This document shows, piece by piece, positions 7,477 through 15,762 of a stretch of DNA of 64,000 nucleotides. Source of the DNA: Dryocola boscaweniae (GTDB lineage: Bacteria > Pseudomonadota > Gammaproteobacteria > Enterobacterales > Enterobacteriaceae); assembly GCF_025215095.1 (NCBI RefSeq), contig NZ_JALHAP010000082.1:310001-374000 (forward strand), read 5' to 3'. The number at the start of each line of letters is the position of its first letter. Within the stretch, counting starts at the first letter, position 1. The notes under the pieces were generated by a model. The model searched no databases. It was not told where the DNA came from and saw only the letters and a list, made by a program, of their open reading frames with translations. The position numbers and the translations under genes are program-made.

Positions 7477-9939
7477 TTAAAACCTGACATTCAAATCGAA
7501 AGCAAGCGAGATATTCCGCTCACGTTTACCGTCATACGGGCGTTTATCCCAGGTCAACATCACCCCGCCATCCACGACGTTATTCCACTGAATTCTTTGC
7601 CCGTACCCCAGTTGGGTAATCGCGCCGCTGCCCTGGTTTTTCTGCCAGTAACTGCCCACCGCGCCGGTAATCTGCTGAGTCCAGACCGTGTCGTAATGGC
7701 GATAAAGCACGTGTTCGGCGCTAAGCCCGGGTACGACTGAAAGGTCGCGTTTCGGGTTGTAATACGGCACGTTTTCCTCGCTGTTCGTGCTGCCGAAAAT
7801 GCCGGGGGTGAAATCCAGCGTAAAGCGCGGCGCTGTCAATAAACGTTCTTTGCCGCTCAGGCCGTATTCGATGCGGTCGTTACCGTCGGAGAAATGAGAG
7901 GCGGCGAACGAAAGCTGATACTCGCGTCGCTCGTTTTGATACCAGCGGATATAGCCATCGCCGCCGTTAGCGCTGACGCCGTTGCGAAGGGCGCGCAGCG
8001 GCGTACTTCTGGAGAGACGTTCGGCAGAACCGCCGATGCGCCAGTTGTCATTGAAATCATGCCAGGCAGACAGGCGTCCGCCGATTTTTTGCCCGTCGCC
8101 ATAGTTGTGGCCAGAGATTTCCATTTCCGCCCAGTAGTTACGCGAGGTCCATTCGGCGCCGGCGGCCAGATCGCGGCTAATGCCCTTTCCTTCCTCAAAT
8201 TCGCCGGTGGCAAAGTTGAAGCCGGTAAACAGCCGCCAGTTATCGTTAATCGGCGGGCTGTAAATCGCTGAATCAAGGGTAAAATCGTGCTTACCGCTGA
8301 TCGGGCTGTCGGAAGCGATGCCCTGCGAACCGCTAAGGCGCAGCTCAGACATTTTGTGAACGTCGCGGATGCGCGCCAGCCGCAGCGTATCCGTGTCATC
8401 CGGGCTGCGCGCAATCACATCGTCGGTCAGCTCGTCGGCCTGTTTCCACTCCTGTAAATCAAGCGCGACGTAGGCCTGCTGACGTTCCAGTTCAAGATTG
8501 CTGGGTTCTATGACTTCGGCAAGTTTCAGCTCTTGTTCTGCCTTGCGCGCCAGGCCCCGGGCCTCAAGCACCGAGGCGTAGGTAATGCGCAGCCCCTGGT
8601 TTCCCGAGCCGGTGCGCGCCAGGCGTTCAGAGTGTTTTTCAGCCGCGGACAGATCGTTGGTGGCAACCTGATATTGGGTCAGCAACGTCTGACCCAGCAG
8701 CCAGGTATCGTTCGGCTGCGGCGTTGGGGAACCATAGACTCGCCGCAGATACGGGCTGTCCTTGATGATGCCATCGACCTGGCGTTTCGCCGCGTCAAAG
8801 TTTTCGTTATCCAGGTGGGCGAAAAACAGATCCTGCTGATCGTCTGAGGAAAGCGGAGTCGTGGCGATAGGGCCGTTCGGATAATAGATGCTCATCAGCA
8901 TCGCTTCGGCTTTCGCGGGCTGTTCTTCATTAAGCCAGGCCGTGGCCACCCACCGTTTGGCATAGGAAGGCACCGCGCCGCCGTCTGCCTCAAGGGATTC
9001 ATATTCCGCAATAGCTTCGGCGTCACGTTTGCGTATCACCAGCGCGCCAATGCGGTCTATTCTTGCGCGCCGCACGTCAGCCTGCGCGTCCGGGTTATTT
9101 TTCCAGGCGGCGAGCAGTTGGTCATAGCGGGCAAGCGCCTTATCGGCCACGATAAAACGTTCTTCTTCGTTGCGCGTTGGCGTGTAAGCAGCACGTACGG
9201 TTTGCGCTGCGGCATCAAGCTCAAGTCGCCGCTTCATCGGATCGGTATCGGAAAGGTTTTCCGACAGATCCAGCGCCGGACCTGATACCCGGTTAGCCGA
9301 TAGCGCGTCGATAAGCGTTGAGCGCGAATCTTTGTTCTTCGGGTCCTCGGTTTCGGCACGGCTGGCTGCGAGCATCGCGTCCCAGTTTTTACCCTGAGCG
9401 TGATACACGTAGGCCACCAGCGCATCGCGATCCGGGCCCGGCTCCCTTTGAGCCCAGTTAGTGGCCTCAGTGAGAGCTTGTTCATTGCGCCGCGAATCTG
9501 CGAGCGTCATTATCCAGCCCGTACGCGCATCGGCGTTATCCGGCTCTTCGCTTAAAACGTTTTCCCACACGACCAGCGACTGGTTCCATTTCTTTTCATT
9601 GCGCAACGCGCGAGCGACAGCAATCTGTCCGCGCGCCGGAATGGCTATTTGCGTGTGATAGCGATCCCAGACTTTGAGGGTTTCCTCATTATTATCCGCC
9701 CAGCCTGATATTTGCAGCCAGTCGGCTACCTGATTAGCCGTAAGCGTGGTCTGTTTTTCCTGCGCCTGCAGATAGTCTAATAAAGGCGCCCTGTTTCCCG
9801 CGCGCGCCTCCATTATTAAATCATCATAATCAGGCGCCACAGCATACGCCTGAACAGGAGCGAGAACGCAGACAGTAAATAAACAGGTCCCAGATTTTAA
9901 ATTCTTTATTGAATTGGCATGTCGACGAATGCTGAACAT
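7477..9939 (-). CDS. pgaA: PgaA, poly-GlcNAc outer-membrane export porin with TPR domain
   Basis: An 820-residue protein: signal peptide (about 1-33, cleaved after YAVA or nearby), a periplasmic helical TPR superhelix (about 40-510) that binds PgaB and deacetylated polymer, and a C-terminal beta-barrel (about 515-820) ending in NVRF with the aromatic last residue typical of Bam substrates. It is the first gene of pgaABCD. The leader ends AAGGATATAAGGGCAGCT before the ATG, so one GGA motif of the CsrA type lies beside the Shine-Dalgarno; E. coli pgaA is repressed by CsrA at this place. Only that one GGA is seen in the first 260 bases upstream, fewer than the multiple sites known in E. coli. 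Confidence 0.95.
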   Translation of the reverse strand: MFSIRRHANSIKNLKSGTCLFTVCVLAPVQAYAVAPDYDDLIMEARAGNRAPLLDYLQAQEKQTTLTANQVADWLQISGWADNNEETLKVWDRYHTQIAIPARGQIAVARALRNEKKWNQSLVVWENVLSEEPDNADARTGWIMTLADSRRNEQALTEATNWAQREPGPDRDALVAYVYHAQGKNWDAMLAASRAETEDPKNKDSRSTLIDALSANRVSGPALDLSENLSDTDPMKRRLELDAAAQTVRAAYTPTRNEEERFIVADKALARYDQLLAAWKNNPDAQADVRRARIDRIGALVIRKRDAEAIAEYESLEADGGAVPSYAKRWVATAWLNEEQPAKAEAMLMSIYYPNGPIATTPLSSDDQQDLFFAHLDNENFDAAKRQVDGIIKDSPYLRRVYGSPTPQPNDTWLLGQTLLTQYQVATNDLSAAEKHSERLARTGSGNQGLRITYASVLEARGLARKAEQELKLAEVIEPSNLELERQQAYVALDLQEWKQADELTDDVIARSPDDTDTLRLARIRDVHKMSELRLSGSQGIASDSPISGKHDFTLDSAIYSPPINDNWRLFTGFNFATGEFEEGKGISRDLAAGAEWTSRNYWAEMEISGHNYGDGQKIGGRLSAWHDFNDNWRIGGSAERLSRSTPLRALRNGVSANGGDGYIRWYQNERREYQLSFAASHFSDGNDRIEYGLSGKERLLTAPRFTLDFTPGIFGSTNSEENVPYYNPKRDLSVVPGLSAEHVLYRHYDTVWTQQITGAVGSYWQKNQGSGAITQLGYGQRIQWNNVVDGGVMLTWDKRPYDGKRERNISLAFDLNVRF

Positions 9940-10389
9940 AGCTGCCCTTATATCCTTATGCCAGAGTAGAAATAAGCATTATCATTAATTTGTTGCCGCC
10001 TTATGACGGCACATGCAGCCAGAGCACGCGTGCAGCGGCTCTGCAGATATATTTAAGATAAAACTAATACTTTCGCATTATTGACTGAGCGCCTGGATGA
10101 ATTTTAGAAATTAAATCTCAGAAATAATGTCAAAACGTTAACACCAGGTTAAACACATGGCTACTAAATAATAATATTGTAGAACCTAAAAAGTATTTTC
10201 ACCTTATTTTCTCTAATACTCTTGGGATTGAATGCTGGCTGAAAGTTGATGGATGATTAAAGATCTTGTGGTTTTTTTTATTATTTAACGTTGCAATCTC
10301 TCTCACGGATCTGCGCTTTTTAAAGCTCCTTTTAAGCTAAGCAGGCGCGATTTTTGGCTTTAAGGAGCCAGACTCCCCCTTTCGCCATG

Positions 10390-10407
10390 CGTAAATATAT
10401 ATTTACA
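10390..10407 (+). promoter_or_regulatory. Strong TyrR box upstream of tyrP
   Basis: CGTAAATATATATTTACA fits the TyrR consensus TGTAAA-N6-TTTACA with one mismatch (C for T at the first base). It lies 92 bases ahead of the tyrP start. In E. coli tyrP the upstream strong box allows activation with phenylalanine and, with the weak box, repression with tyrosine. Confidence 0.85.
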
Positions 10408-10412
10408 GCCCC

Positions 10413-10453
10413 CGTAATGCATATTTGACGATCTCTCCGTTTTCCCCTACCCT
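10413..10453 (+). promoter_or_regulatory. tyrP promoter overlapped by a weak TyrR box
   Basis: TTGACG (10425-10430) and TACCCT (10448-10453) with a 17-base spacer form a plausible sigma-70 promoter. A degenerate TyrR box, CGTAATGCATATTTGACG (10413-10430), covers the -35 element, so TyrR bound here would block RNA polymerase, the arrangement known for E. coli tyrP. Confidence 0.7.
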
Positions 10454-10498
10454 GCGCGGCACAATGTCGTCGTTAAAATTATAAATTCAGAGGGAAGC

Positions 10499-11710
10499 GT
10501 GAAGAATCGCACTCTTGGCAGTATTTTTATCGTTGCCGGAACCACAATTGGCGCGGGAATGCTGGCTATGCCGCTGGCCTCCGCAGGCGTAGGGTTTGGC
10601 GTAACCTTGCTGTTGCTCATCGGGCTCTGGGGATTGATGTGTTACACGGCGCTGCTGCTGGTTGAGGTTTACCAGCATGTTTCCGCTGATACCGGGCTTG
10701 GCACGCTTGCCCGCCGCTATCTCGGCCGACCAGGCCAGTGGCTCACCGGTTTCAGCATGCTTTTTTTGATGTACGCCCTCACCGCCGCATATATCAGCGG
10801 AGCCGGCGAACTGCTTGCGGCAAGCCTCAGTCAGTGGTTATCCACCACTATTTCTGCAACGACGGGCGTGCTGCTGTTTACGGTGATTGCCGGAGGCGTG
10901 GTGTGCGTGGGCACGCACATGGTGGATATGTTTAACCGCGTGTTGTTCAGCGCCAAGATTATTCTGCTGGTGGTGATGCTGGCGCTGATGATGCCGCATA
11001 TTCACCATACGAACTTATTGTCCCTGCCGATTGAGAAAGGCCTCGCCCTGTCTGCCATTCCGGTAATTTTCACCTCGTTTGGTTTTCATGGCAGCGTACC
11101 GAGTATTGTCAGCTATCTGAACGGTGACCTGCGAAAATTGCGCTGGGTCTTTATTACCGGCAGCGCGATCCCGCTCGTCGCCTATATCTTCTGGCAACTG
11201 GCGACGCTTGGAGCTATTGATTCCGGCGTTTTCCATACTCTGCTTGCCGATCATGCCGGCCTGAACGGATTATTGCAGGCCGTACGTCAGGTTGTAGCCA
11301 CGCCGCACGTTGAGCTGGCGGTGCACCTGTTTGCCGATCTGGCGCTGGCGACGTCGTTCCTTGGCGTTTCTCTGGGGCTGTTCGACTACCTGGGAGATTT
11401 GTTCCAGCGAAACCGCAAAGCTTCTGGCCGGGCGCAGACCGGGTTGATGACCTTCGCTCCTCCTTTGGTCTTCGCTCTGTTCTATCCGCAAGGCTTTGTG
11501 ATGGCGCTGGGTTATGCAGGGGTGGCGCTTGCGATCCTGGCGCTGATCGTTCCGTCTCTTCTGGTCTGGAAAAGCCGCCAGCATCACGATGCGCCCGGTT
11601 ACCGGGTTGCTGGCGGTAAGCCGCTGCTAATGCTGGTATTCGCCTGCGGCGTGGCGGTGATTGTTATTCAGGCGCTGATTGCGGCAGGCGTCTTGCCGGA
11701 AGTGGGTTAA
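10499..11710 (+). CDS. tyrP: TyrP, tyrosine-specific transporter
   Basis: A 403-residue inner-membrane permease of the aromatic amino acid (HAAAP/ArAAP) family with about 11 hydrophobic helices. The opening MKNRTLGSIFIVAGTTIGAG and the whole length match E. coli TyrP (403), a proton symporter for tyrosine. The start is a GTG with SD GAGGGAAGC, giving the E. coli N-terminus. Two TyrR boxes and a promoter lie upstream. A shared palindromic terminator follows, towards convergent tsr. The related Mtr and TnaB carry different N-termini, so TyrP is preferred. Confidence 0.95.
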   Translation: MKNRTLGSIFIVAGTTIGAGMLAMPLASAGVGFGVTLLLLIGLWGLMCYTALLLVEVYQHVSADTGLGTLARRYLGRPGQWLTGFSMLFLMYALTAAYISGAGELLAASLSQWLSTTISATTGVLLFTVIAGGVVCVGTHMVDMFNRVLFSAKIILLVVMLALMMPHIHHTNLLSLPIEKGLALSAIPVIFTSFGFHGSVPSIVSYLNGDLRKLRWVFITGSAIPLVAYIFWQLATLGAIDSGVFHTLLADHAGLNGLLQAVRQVVATPHVELAVHLFADLALATSFLGVSLGLFDYLGDLFQRNRKASGRAQTGLMTFAPPLVFALFYPQGFVMALGYAGVALAILALIVPSLLVWKSRQHHDAPGYRVAGGKPLLMLVFACGVAVIVIQALIAAGVLPEVG

Positions 11711-11760
11711 TTCCTTAGCCCGGTATTTACGCGTTCTCCCCAGCGGGTTAAAAGATGAAA

Positions 11761-11790
11761 TAAGGGCTGCATATGCAGCCCTTATTTTTG
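11761..11790. terminator. Bidirectional terminator between tyrP and tsr
   Basis: A perfect 24-base palindrome (TAAGGGCTGC with its complement, 11761-11784) followed on the plus strand by ATTTTTG-type T-rich sequence. Convergent genes flank it, so it can serve both. Confidence 0.8.
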
Positions 11791-11799
11791 CGAAGAGAA

Positions 11800-13470
11800 T
11801 CAGAAGGTTTCCCAGTTCTCATCCGTTGTGCTGGTTTGCGCAGGCTTGCGAGGCGCGACCGGGGAAGTCGTCAGCTTCGGCGTTTTAAGCTCGCGTTTTT
11901 CTTTCACCGCATCATGCGTAATGCGGAAGACTGATACAGCCTGGGTCAGACGGCTGGCCTGTTCTTCCAGCGCGGCGGCGGCGGCGGCGGACTCTTCCAC
12001 CAGCGCGGCGTTCTGCTGCGTTACGCGATCCATTTCAGAAACGGCCAGTCCGACCTGGTCGATACCGCGGCTCTGTTCATCGGAAGCAGAAGCGATTTCG
12101 CCCATGATGTCGGTCACACGCGTGACGGCATTCACGATTTCATCCATCGTTTCACCCGCGCTTTCTACAAGTGTGGAACCGGTATCGACTTTATTGACCG
12201 AATCTTCAATCAGGCTCTTGATCTCTTTTGCCGCCTGGGCGCTGCGCTGCGCAAGGTTGCGTACTTCACCTGCAACAACGGCAAAACCGCGTCCCTGCTC
12301 ACCGGCACGAGCGGCTTCAACGGCGGCATTCAGCGCCAGAATGTTGGTCTGGAATGCGATGCCGTCGATAACGCTTGTGATGTCGGCAATTTTCTTGGAG
12401 CTGCCGGCGATATCGCTCATGGTGCGCACCACGTTATCCACCACTTTGCCGCCCCTTTGCGCGGTTTCAGAGGCGCTTAACGCAAGCTGGCTTGCCTGAC
12501 GGGCGTTTTCAGCGTTCTGCTTAACGGTCGCCGTGAGTTCTTCCATGCTGGCCGCGGTTTCTTCCAGAGAAGCCGCCTGCTGCTCGGTACGGGATGAAAG
12601 ATCGTTATTGCCGACGGAGATTTCGCTGGCGCCGCTGTAAATGGCGTTTGCGCCGTTACGTACGTCGCCCACGGTGCTAACCAGTTCGGCCTGCATGTTT
12701 CTCAGGCTGTCCGCCAGTTGCCCCATTTCATTGGTGCCTTCCACTTCAATTTTGCGCACCAAATCGCCGCCGGCAATATGGCGAATGCTCGCAATCAGGC
12801 TGTTTAACGGAGCGATAAGGGTCGTTTTAATGCCCAGCCAGACAATAATGATTACCGCCAGCACGGCAAGGAGGATCGCCATCAGGATCCAGATAGCCAT
12901 GTTGTAGGAGCTGTTGTTATCCTCGACGGCCAGTTGATAGAGGTGATCGTTCTGCTCAAGATAACTGACGTACTGCTCCTCGAAACCATCCTGATATTTC
13001 TGGGTTGGCTGGTCGAAGAAGGCGTTGATTTTACCCGCGCCCAGCAACTGAATAAGTTCAGCAAGCGCACCGTGGTAGATATCGTAGTTACGCTTGATTT
13101 CCTTCGTCGCTTCGTCGCTTTGGCGTGGGTCGCGAGGCAGAGCTTCATAAGCGGTCCACTGCTCCTCGGCGCGCGTCAAAGAGGTGCTCGCGATTTGCAT
13201 GAGCTCGTTTACCGTTGAGCCACTGCCGGTATTGGTGGTATCCATCATATAGCGGATACCGGCGCGGTTAAGGGTGTTACGGGTTTGCAACAGCGCTACC
13301 CAACTGCCATTCAGCGTGGACTGCTGCTGGCGGATGGTTTGCAGGACGGTGAAATTTTCCTTGTCGTTTTTCAGGGCGTTAAAGAACAAACCGCCAGATG
13401 TTAATTGTAAAATACCGAACAATCCCAGCACAAAGAGTAGGCTGGTTACTACTTTTATACGATTTAACAT
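11800..13470 (-). CDS. tsr: Tsr, methyl-accepting chemotaxis protein I (serine receptor)
   Basis: A 556-residue chemoreceptor: TM1 (about 7-30), periplasmic four-helix sensor (about 31-190), TM2 (about 191-215), HAMP (about 216-268) and the methylation/signalling hairpin. The ligand-pocket residues of Tsr are present: R64, N68 and R69 in QTRNTLNRAGIRY. The signalling tip contains IDGIAFQTNILALNAAVEAA with the conserved E/N core. The C-terminus is the pentapeptide NWETF that tethers CheR and CheB, so this is a high-abundance receptor able to adapt by itself. A FliA promoter lies just upstream. No other flagellar or chemotaxis gene is in the window. Confidence 0.96.
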   Translation of the reverse strand: MLNRIKVVTSLLFVLGLFGILQLTSGGLFFNALKNDKENFTVLQTIRQQQSTLNGSWVALLQTRNTLNRAGIRYMMDTTNTGSGSTVNELMQIASTSLTRAEEQWTAYEALPRDPRQSDEATKEIKRNYDIYHGALAELIQLLGAGKINAFFDQPTQKYQDGFEEQYVSYLEQNDHLYQLAVEDNNSSYNMAIWILMAILLAVLAVIIIVWLGIKTTLIAPLNSLIASIRHIAGGDLVRKIEVEGTNEMGQLADSLRNMQAELVSTVGDVRNGANAIYSGASEISVGNNDLSSRTEQQAASLEETAASMEELTATVKQNAENARQASQLALSASETAQRGGKVVDNVVRTMSDIAGSSKKIADITSVIDGIAFQTNILALNAAVEAARAGEQGRGFAVVAGEVRNLAQRSAQAAKEIKSLIEDSVNKVDTGSTLVESAGETMDEIVNAVTRVTDIMGEIASASDEQSRGIDQVGLAVSEMDRVTQQNAALVEESAAAAAALEEQASRLTQAVSVFRITHDAVKEKRELKTPKLTTSPVAPRKPAQTSTTDENWETF

Positions 13471-13505
13471 GCTTTCCCATTCTTATTCCAACAGATACCC
13501 AGAGT

Positions 13506-13532
13506 ATGTCGGCGCTTTCAGGAAAAACTTTA
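13506..13532 (-). promoter_or_regulatory. FliA (sigma-28) promoter of tsr
   Basis: On the minus strand TAAAGTTT (13532-13525), 11 bases, then GCCGACAT (13513-13506). This matches the sigma-28 consensus TAAAGTTT-N11-GCCGATAA in all but two bases and sits 36 bases before the tsr start, so tsr is a class 3 flagellar-regulon gene here. Confidence 0.88.
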
Positions 13533-13582
13533 TGCCTGGCGTGGGTCTTAACTTGAGAAAAAAGCGATGAGCAAGGTTTGAT

Positions 13583-13604
13583 GTCGTCCCGGATGCGGGA
13601 CGAC
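13583..13604. terminator. Hairpin downstream of yqjI
   Basis: GTCGTCCCG-GATG-CGGGACGAC, a 9-bp perfect stem with a 4-base loop, 20 bases past the yqjI stop. No T-run follows on the minus strand, so efficiency is uncertain. Confidence 0.5.
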
Positions 13605-13623
13605 GAATAAGTTTGCAGGGGAA

Positions 13624-14196
13624 TTAGCTGCGCTCGATGTCTTTTGCAGCCTGATCGAGAGTATCGATAATTTTGTACAGCGTTTCTTTGGGGATATCGC
13701 CCTTAGCGAGCCTGGTATTGAGCGCGATCTTAAAGTTATGAATGGCCCGCTGCACTTCCGGGATTCGGCGATTATCCCCCAGTACGCCAAGCGACGCCAG
13801 GCGGCTGATAACCGCAGTAACTTCTTCTCGCTGCTGTTCAAGGGAAGCTTTACCTTCCTCCGTCAGCTCCCAGATTTTTTTACCGCCCGGGGAGTCCGCA
13901 GCCCGGATTGCGCCCGTTTCTTCAAGCAGCGTCAGGTTAGGATAAATAATTCCCGGGCTCGGCACATATTCGCCCTTGGCCAGCGCTTCGATGGATTTGA
14001 TCAGCTCATAGCCGTGAGCGGTGCCGGTTGAAAGAAAGTTCAGGATCAGCAGGCGGATATCCTGCGCGTCAAACAGCCTTTCACGGCGCGAACGCCCGCG
14101 CCCTTCAGAATGACCGTCGTGGCGTCCGTGGCCGCCGTGAAGGCCATGCCTTTCGTGTTTATCATGGCGTGCATGCAGAAAATGATGAATACGCAT
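13624..14196 (-). CDS. yqjI: YqjI-like PadR family repressor (His-rich N-terminus)
   Basis: A 190-residue PadR winged-helix regulator. The first 40 residues are rich in histidine (HHFLHARHDKHERHGLHGGH), as in E. coli YqjI (NfeR), whose N-terminal extension senses nickel; here the stretch has no cysteine, unlike the E. coli protein. The PadR domain follows (LLILNFLSTGTAHGYELIKS, then the wing SPGIIYPNLTLLEE). I place the start at 14196, because the SD AGGAAAC lies 7 bases ahead and overlaps the nfeF stop; a longer frame to 14268 only reads into nfeF. E. coli YqjI represses yqjH and itself. Here both are in one operon, which would make a simple autoregulated unit. Confidence 0.85.
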   Translation of the reverse strand: MRIHHFLHARHDKHERHGLHGGHGRHDGHSEGRGRSRRERLFDAQDIRLLILNFLSTGTAHGYELIKSIEALAKGEYVPSPGIIYPNLTLLEETGAIRAADSPGGKKIWELTEEGKASLEQQREEVTAVISRLASLGVLGDNRRIPEVQRAIHNFKIALNTRLAKGDIPKETLYKIIDTLDQAAKDIERS

Positions 14197-14206
14197 CAAT
14201 AGTTTC

Positions 14207-14971
14207 CTATTTGTTATGCCAGTAGGCCACGGCGCGCACGTAATCAGAGTCCAGCTCGTGTGTGGCAAGAAGAGTATCGCTGAGGCGTTTCACTTCCTCG
14301 CCTTCGCCGGTTATCCATACGAAGTAATCATGAGCGGGGATGGCGAGGTTTTTTAGCTTTTCAGCGATTGATTCGCCGTCAAGCCATTCAATTTCGGCAT
14401 GGGCAAATTCGCTCAGGTAAGACTGAGTCCCGCTGTGATGGCTGTTCACTAAAACTCGCGCAGTGATATTTTCAGGTAATGACTGCAAACGGCGACGCAC
14501 CGCCGGTAAACCGCTTTCGTCGCAGATATATAGCTGCCAGCTATAGTCCGTTGGGACCACAAGCGACCCGCGCGGCCCGCCAATCATCAGCGTATCGCCT
14601 GCTTTTGCCGCCGCGGCCCAGTTGCTTGCCACGCCGCCGTCATGAATATAAAAGTCGATAGTCAGTTCGTTGCTTGCGGCATCGAACGCAAGCGGCGTGT
14701 AATCGCGTGATGCAGGGCGCGGGCCTTCGTCCCATACAATGCCTTCGTCAGTAATTTCAGGCATTACCAGTTTGCCGTCTTCGCCCGGGAAAAAGACTTT
14801 AATATGGTCGTCAAAACCCAGTGAGGAGAAGCCTGAAAGCCGCTCGCTGGTAAAGATAATGCGGTAGAAACATTCAGCGACGTTTTCTTTACTTTTCACC
14901 GTCAACTCGCGGAATTTAAGCTCGTTTTTAACGCGTTTCGGCAGTTTAGGTTTGTTTTGTTGAGAGGTCAT
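14207..14971 (-). CDS. nfeF: NfeF (YqjH), NADPH-dependent ferric-chelate reductase
   Basis: A 254-residue siderophore-interacting flavoprotein that reduces ferric siderophore complexes in the cytoplasm. Visible motifs: FDDHIKVFFP, the flavin-binding RDYTP and IDFYIHDGGVASNWAAAA, GPRGSL, and the C-terminal AYWHNK box that ends this family. The start at 14971 gives the same length as E. coli YqjH (254) and has AAGAG upstream; an ATG at 15010 has no ribosome site. Its stop codon overlaps the SD of yqjI, 10 bases ahead of that start. In E. coli the two genes are divergent, so the arrangement here differs. Confidence 0.88.
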   Translation of the reverse strand: MTSQQNKPKLPKRVKNELKFRELTVKSKENVAECFYRIIFTSERLSGFSSLGFDDHIKVFFPGEDGKLVMPEITDEGIVWDEGPRPASRDYTPLAFDAASNELTIDFYIHDGGVASNWAAAAKAGDTLMIGGPRGSLVVPTDYSWQLYICDESGLPAVRRRLQSLPENITARVLVNSHHSGTQSYLSEFAHAEIEWLDGESIAEKLKNLAIPAHDYFVWITGEGEEVKRLSDTLLATHELDSDYVRAVAYWHNK

Positions 14972-15241
14972 AGGGTGCTCTTTTGGCTGGTTAAGATATA
15001 TCATAGACATGTTTTAGCATACGGTATTCGCCTTGTCTTTATCAAAATGCGGGTTTATCAGGCTGGTGAATGAATAAACGGCAACCTTTCTCGCGGTCCG
15101 CTACCGGGATCGCAAATTGACAAACCCATACGATTCAAAGCTTCCCTTTCGCCCCGGCACGTCTCTACACTGGTTCCGGCATTTTCGAAGTATGCCTGGT
15201 AACACTCCATCCACCGACTAACCGTCCAAGGGAGGTTTGAA

Positions 15242-15457
15242 ATGTTTCCTGAATACCGCGAACTGATCACCGAATTAAAATCCGCCAACCCCCGTTTTCT
15301 CAGCCTGTTCGACAAACACAATCAACTCGACCATGAAATCCTGCGCAGGGAGGGCCCGCAAGGTACGGGGTACAATGAAAAGGTCATGCAGTTGAAAAAA
15401 GAGAAATTAAGGCTGAAAGATGAGCTTTACCAGATGCTAAAAAAAGCCAGCCAGTAA
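15242..15457 (+). CDS. ydcH: YdcH, DUF465 family protein
   Basis: A 71-residue, mostly helical, charged cytoplasmic protein almost collinear with E. coli YdcH (74 residues): MFPEYRELITELKSANPRF and SLFDKHNQLDHEI are family signatures. It has the strong SD GGGAGG 8 bases before the ATG. Function unknown; DUF465 proteins are small coiled-coil-like. A good terminator follows, so it is monocistronic. Confidence 0.93.
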   Translation: MFPEYRELITELKSANPRFLSLFDKHNQLDHEILRREGPQGTGYNEKVMQLKKEKLRLKDELYQMLKKASQ

Positions 15458-15467
15458 ACTCTGCCAT

Positions 15468-15497
15468 GGAAGGGGCGCTCCCCTTCCTTTTCTTTCT
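15468..15497 (+). terminator. Intrinsic terminator of ydcH
   Basis: GGAAGGGG-CGCT-CCCCTTCC (15468-15487), a perfect 8-bp stem with 4-base loop, followed by TTTTCTTTCT. Confidence 0.88.
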
Positions 15498-15762
15498 TTG
15501 GTAATTGCCGGTTGTCTGATTTTCGCTTCCAGCAGTTATCTTTATTTTTTATAAGGTTAAATACTCTGTATCAAGACCCTGGGTTATTTAGGAATTTACT
15601 ACTGTAGATAAACCACCCCTTTCTGGTTATTATGCGTCCGTCAAACAGTTACTGCTTCCCGTCATGAAATCATATTCATGATGCGGTTTTTTAGTTTCGG
15701 GATTTATTCCGCATGAAATTTATAATAAACCAGACCACACACATCAAAACAGAGTATTTATT
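15498..15762 (+). promoter_or_regulatory. AT-rich upstream region of the NlpC/P60 gene
   Basis: No gene is seen in this stretch, which is clearly richer in A+T than its surroundings. A consensus -10 hexamer TATAAT occurs at 15721-15726, 37 bases before the gene start; no good -35 is found at the right distance. Confidence 0.4.

Larger units (their letters stand above)
9940..10498. promoter_or_regulatory. Divergent intergenic region pgaA / tyrP
   Basis: A 559-base non-coding stretch, AT-rich in the middle. On the pgaA side there is a hairpin CAGAGC/GCTCTG (10020-10025 and 10038-10043) and a GGA motif beside the SD; on the tyrP side there are two TyrR boxes and a promoter (listed separately). 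No reading frame with a ribosome site is seen. The pgaA promoter itself cannot be located with confidence. Confidence 0.6.

Noticed and set aside
11828..12499. 223-codon plus-strand frame opposite tsr
   Set aside because: Low-complexity Ser/Ala-rich translation caused by the coiled-coil coding sequence of the receptor.
14197..14268. N-terminal extension of yqjI to ATG 14268
   Set aside because: It reads backwards into the end of nfeF; the ATG at 14196 has a proper SD and gives the His-rich N-terminus seen in the family.
15058..15321. 87-codon minus-strand frame upstream of nfeF
   Set aside because: Antisense to the ydcH start and its SD; no family resemblance.
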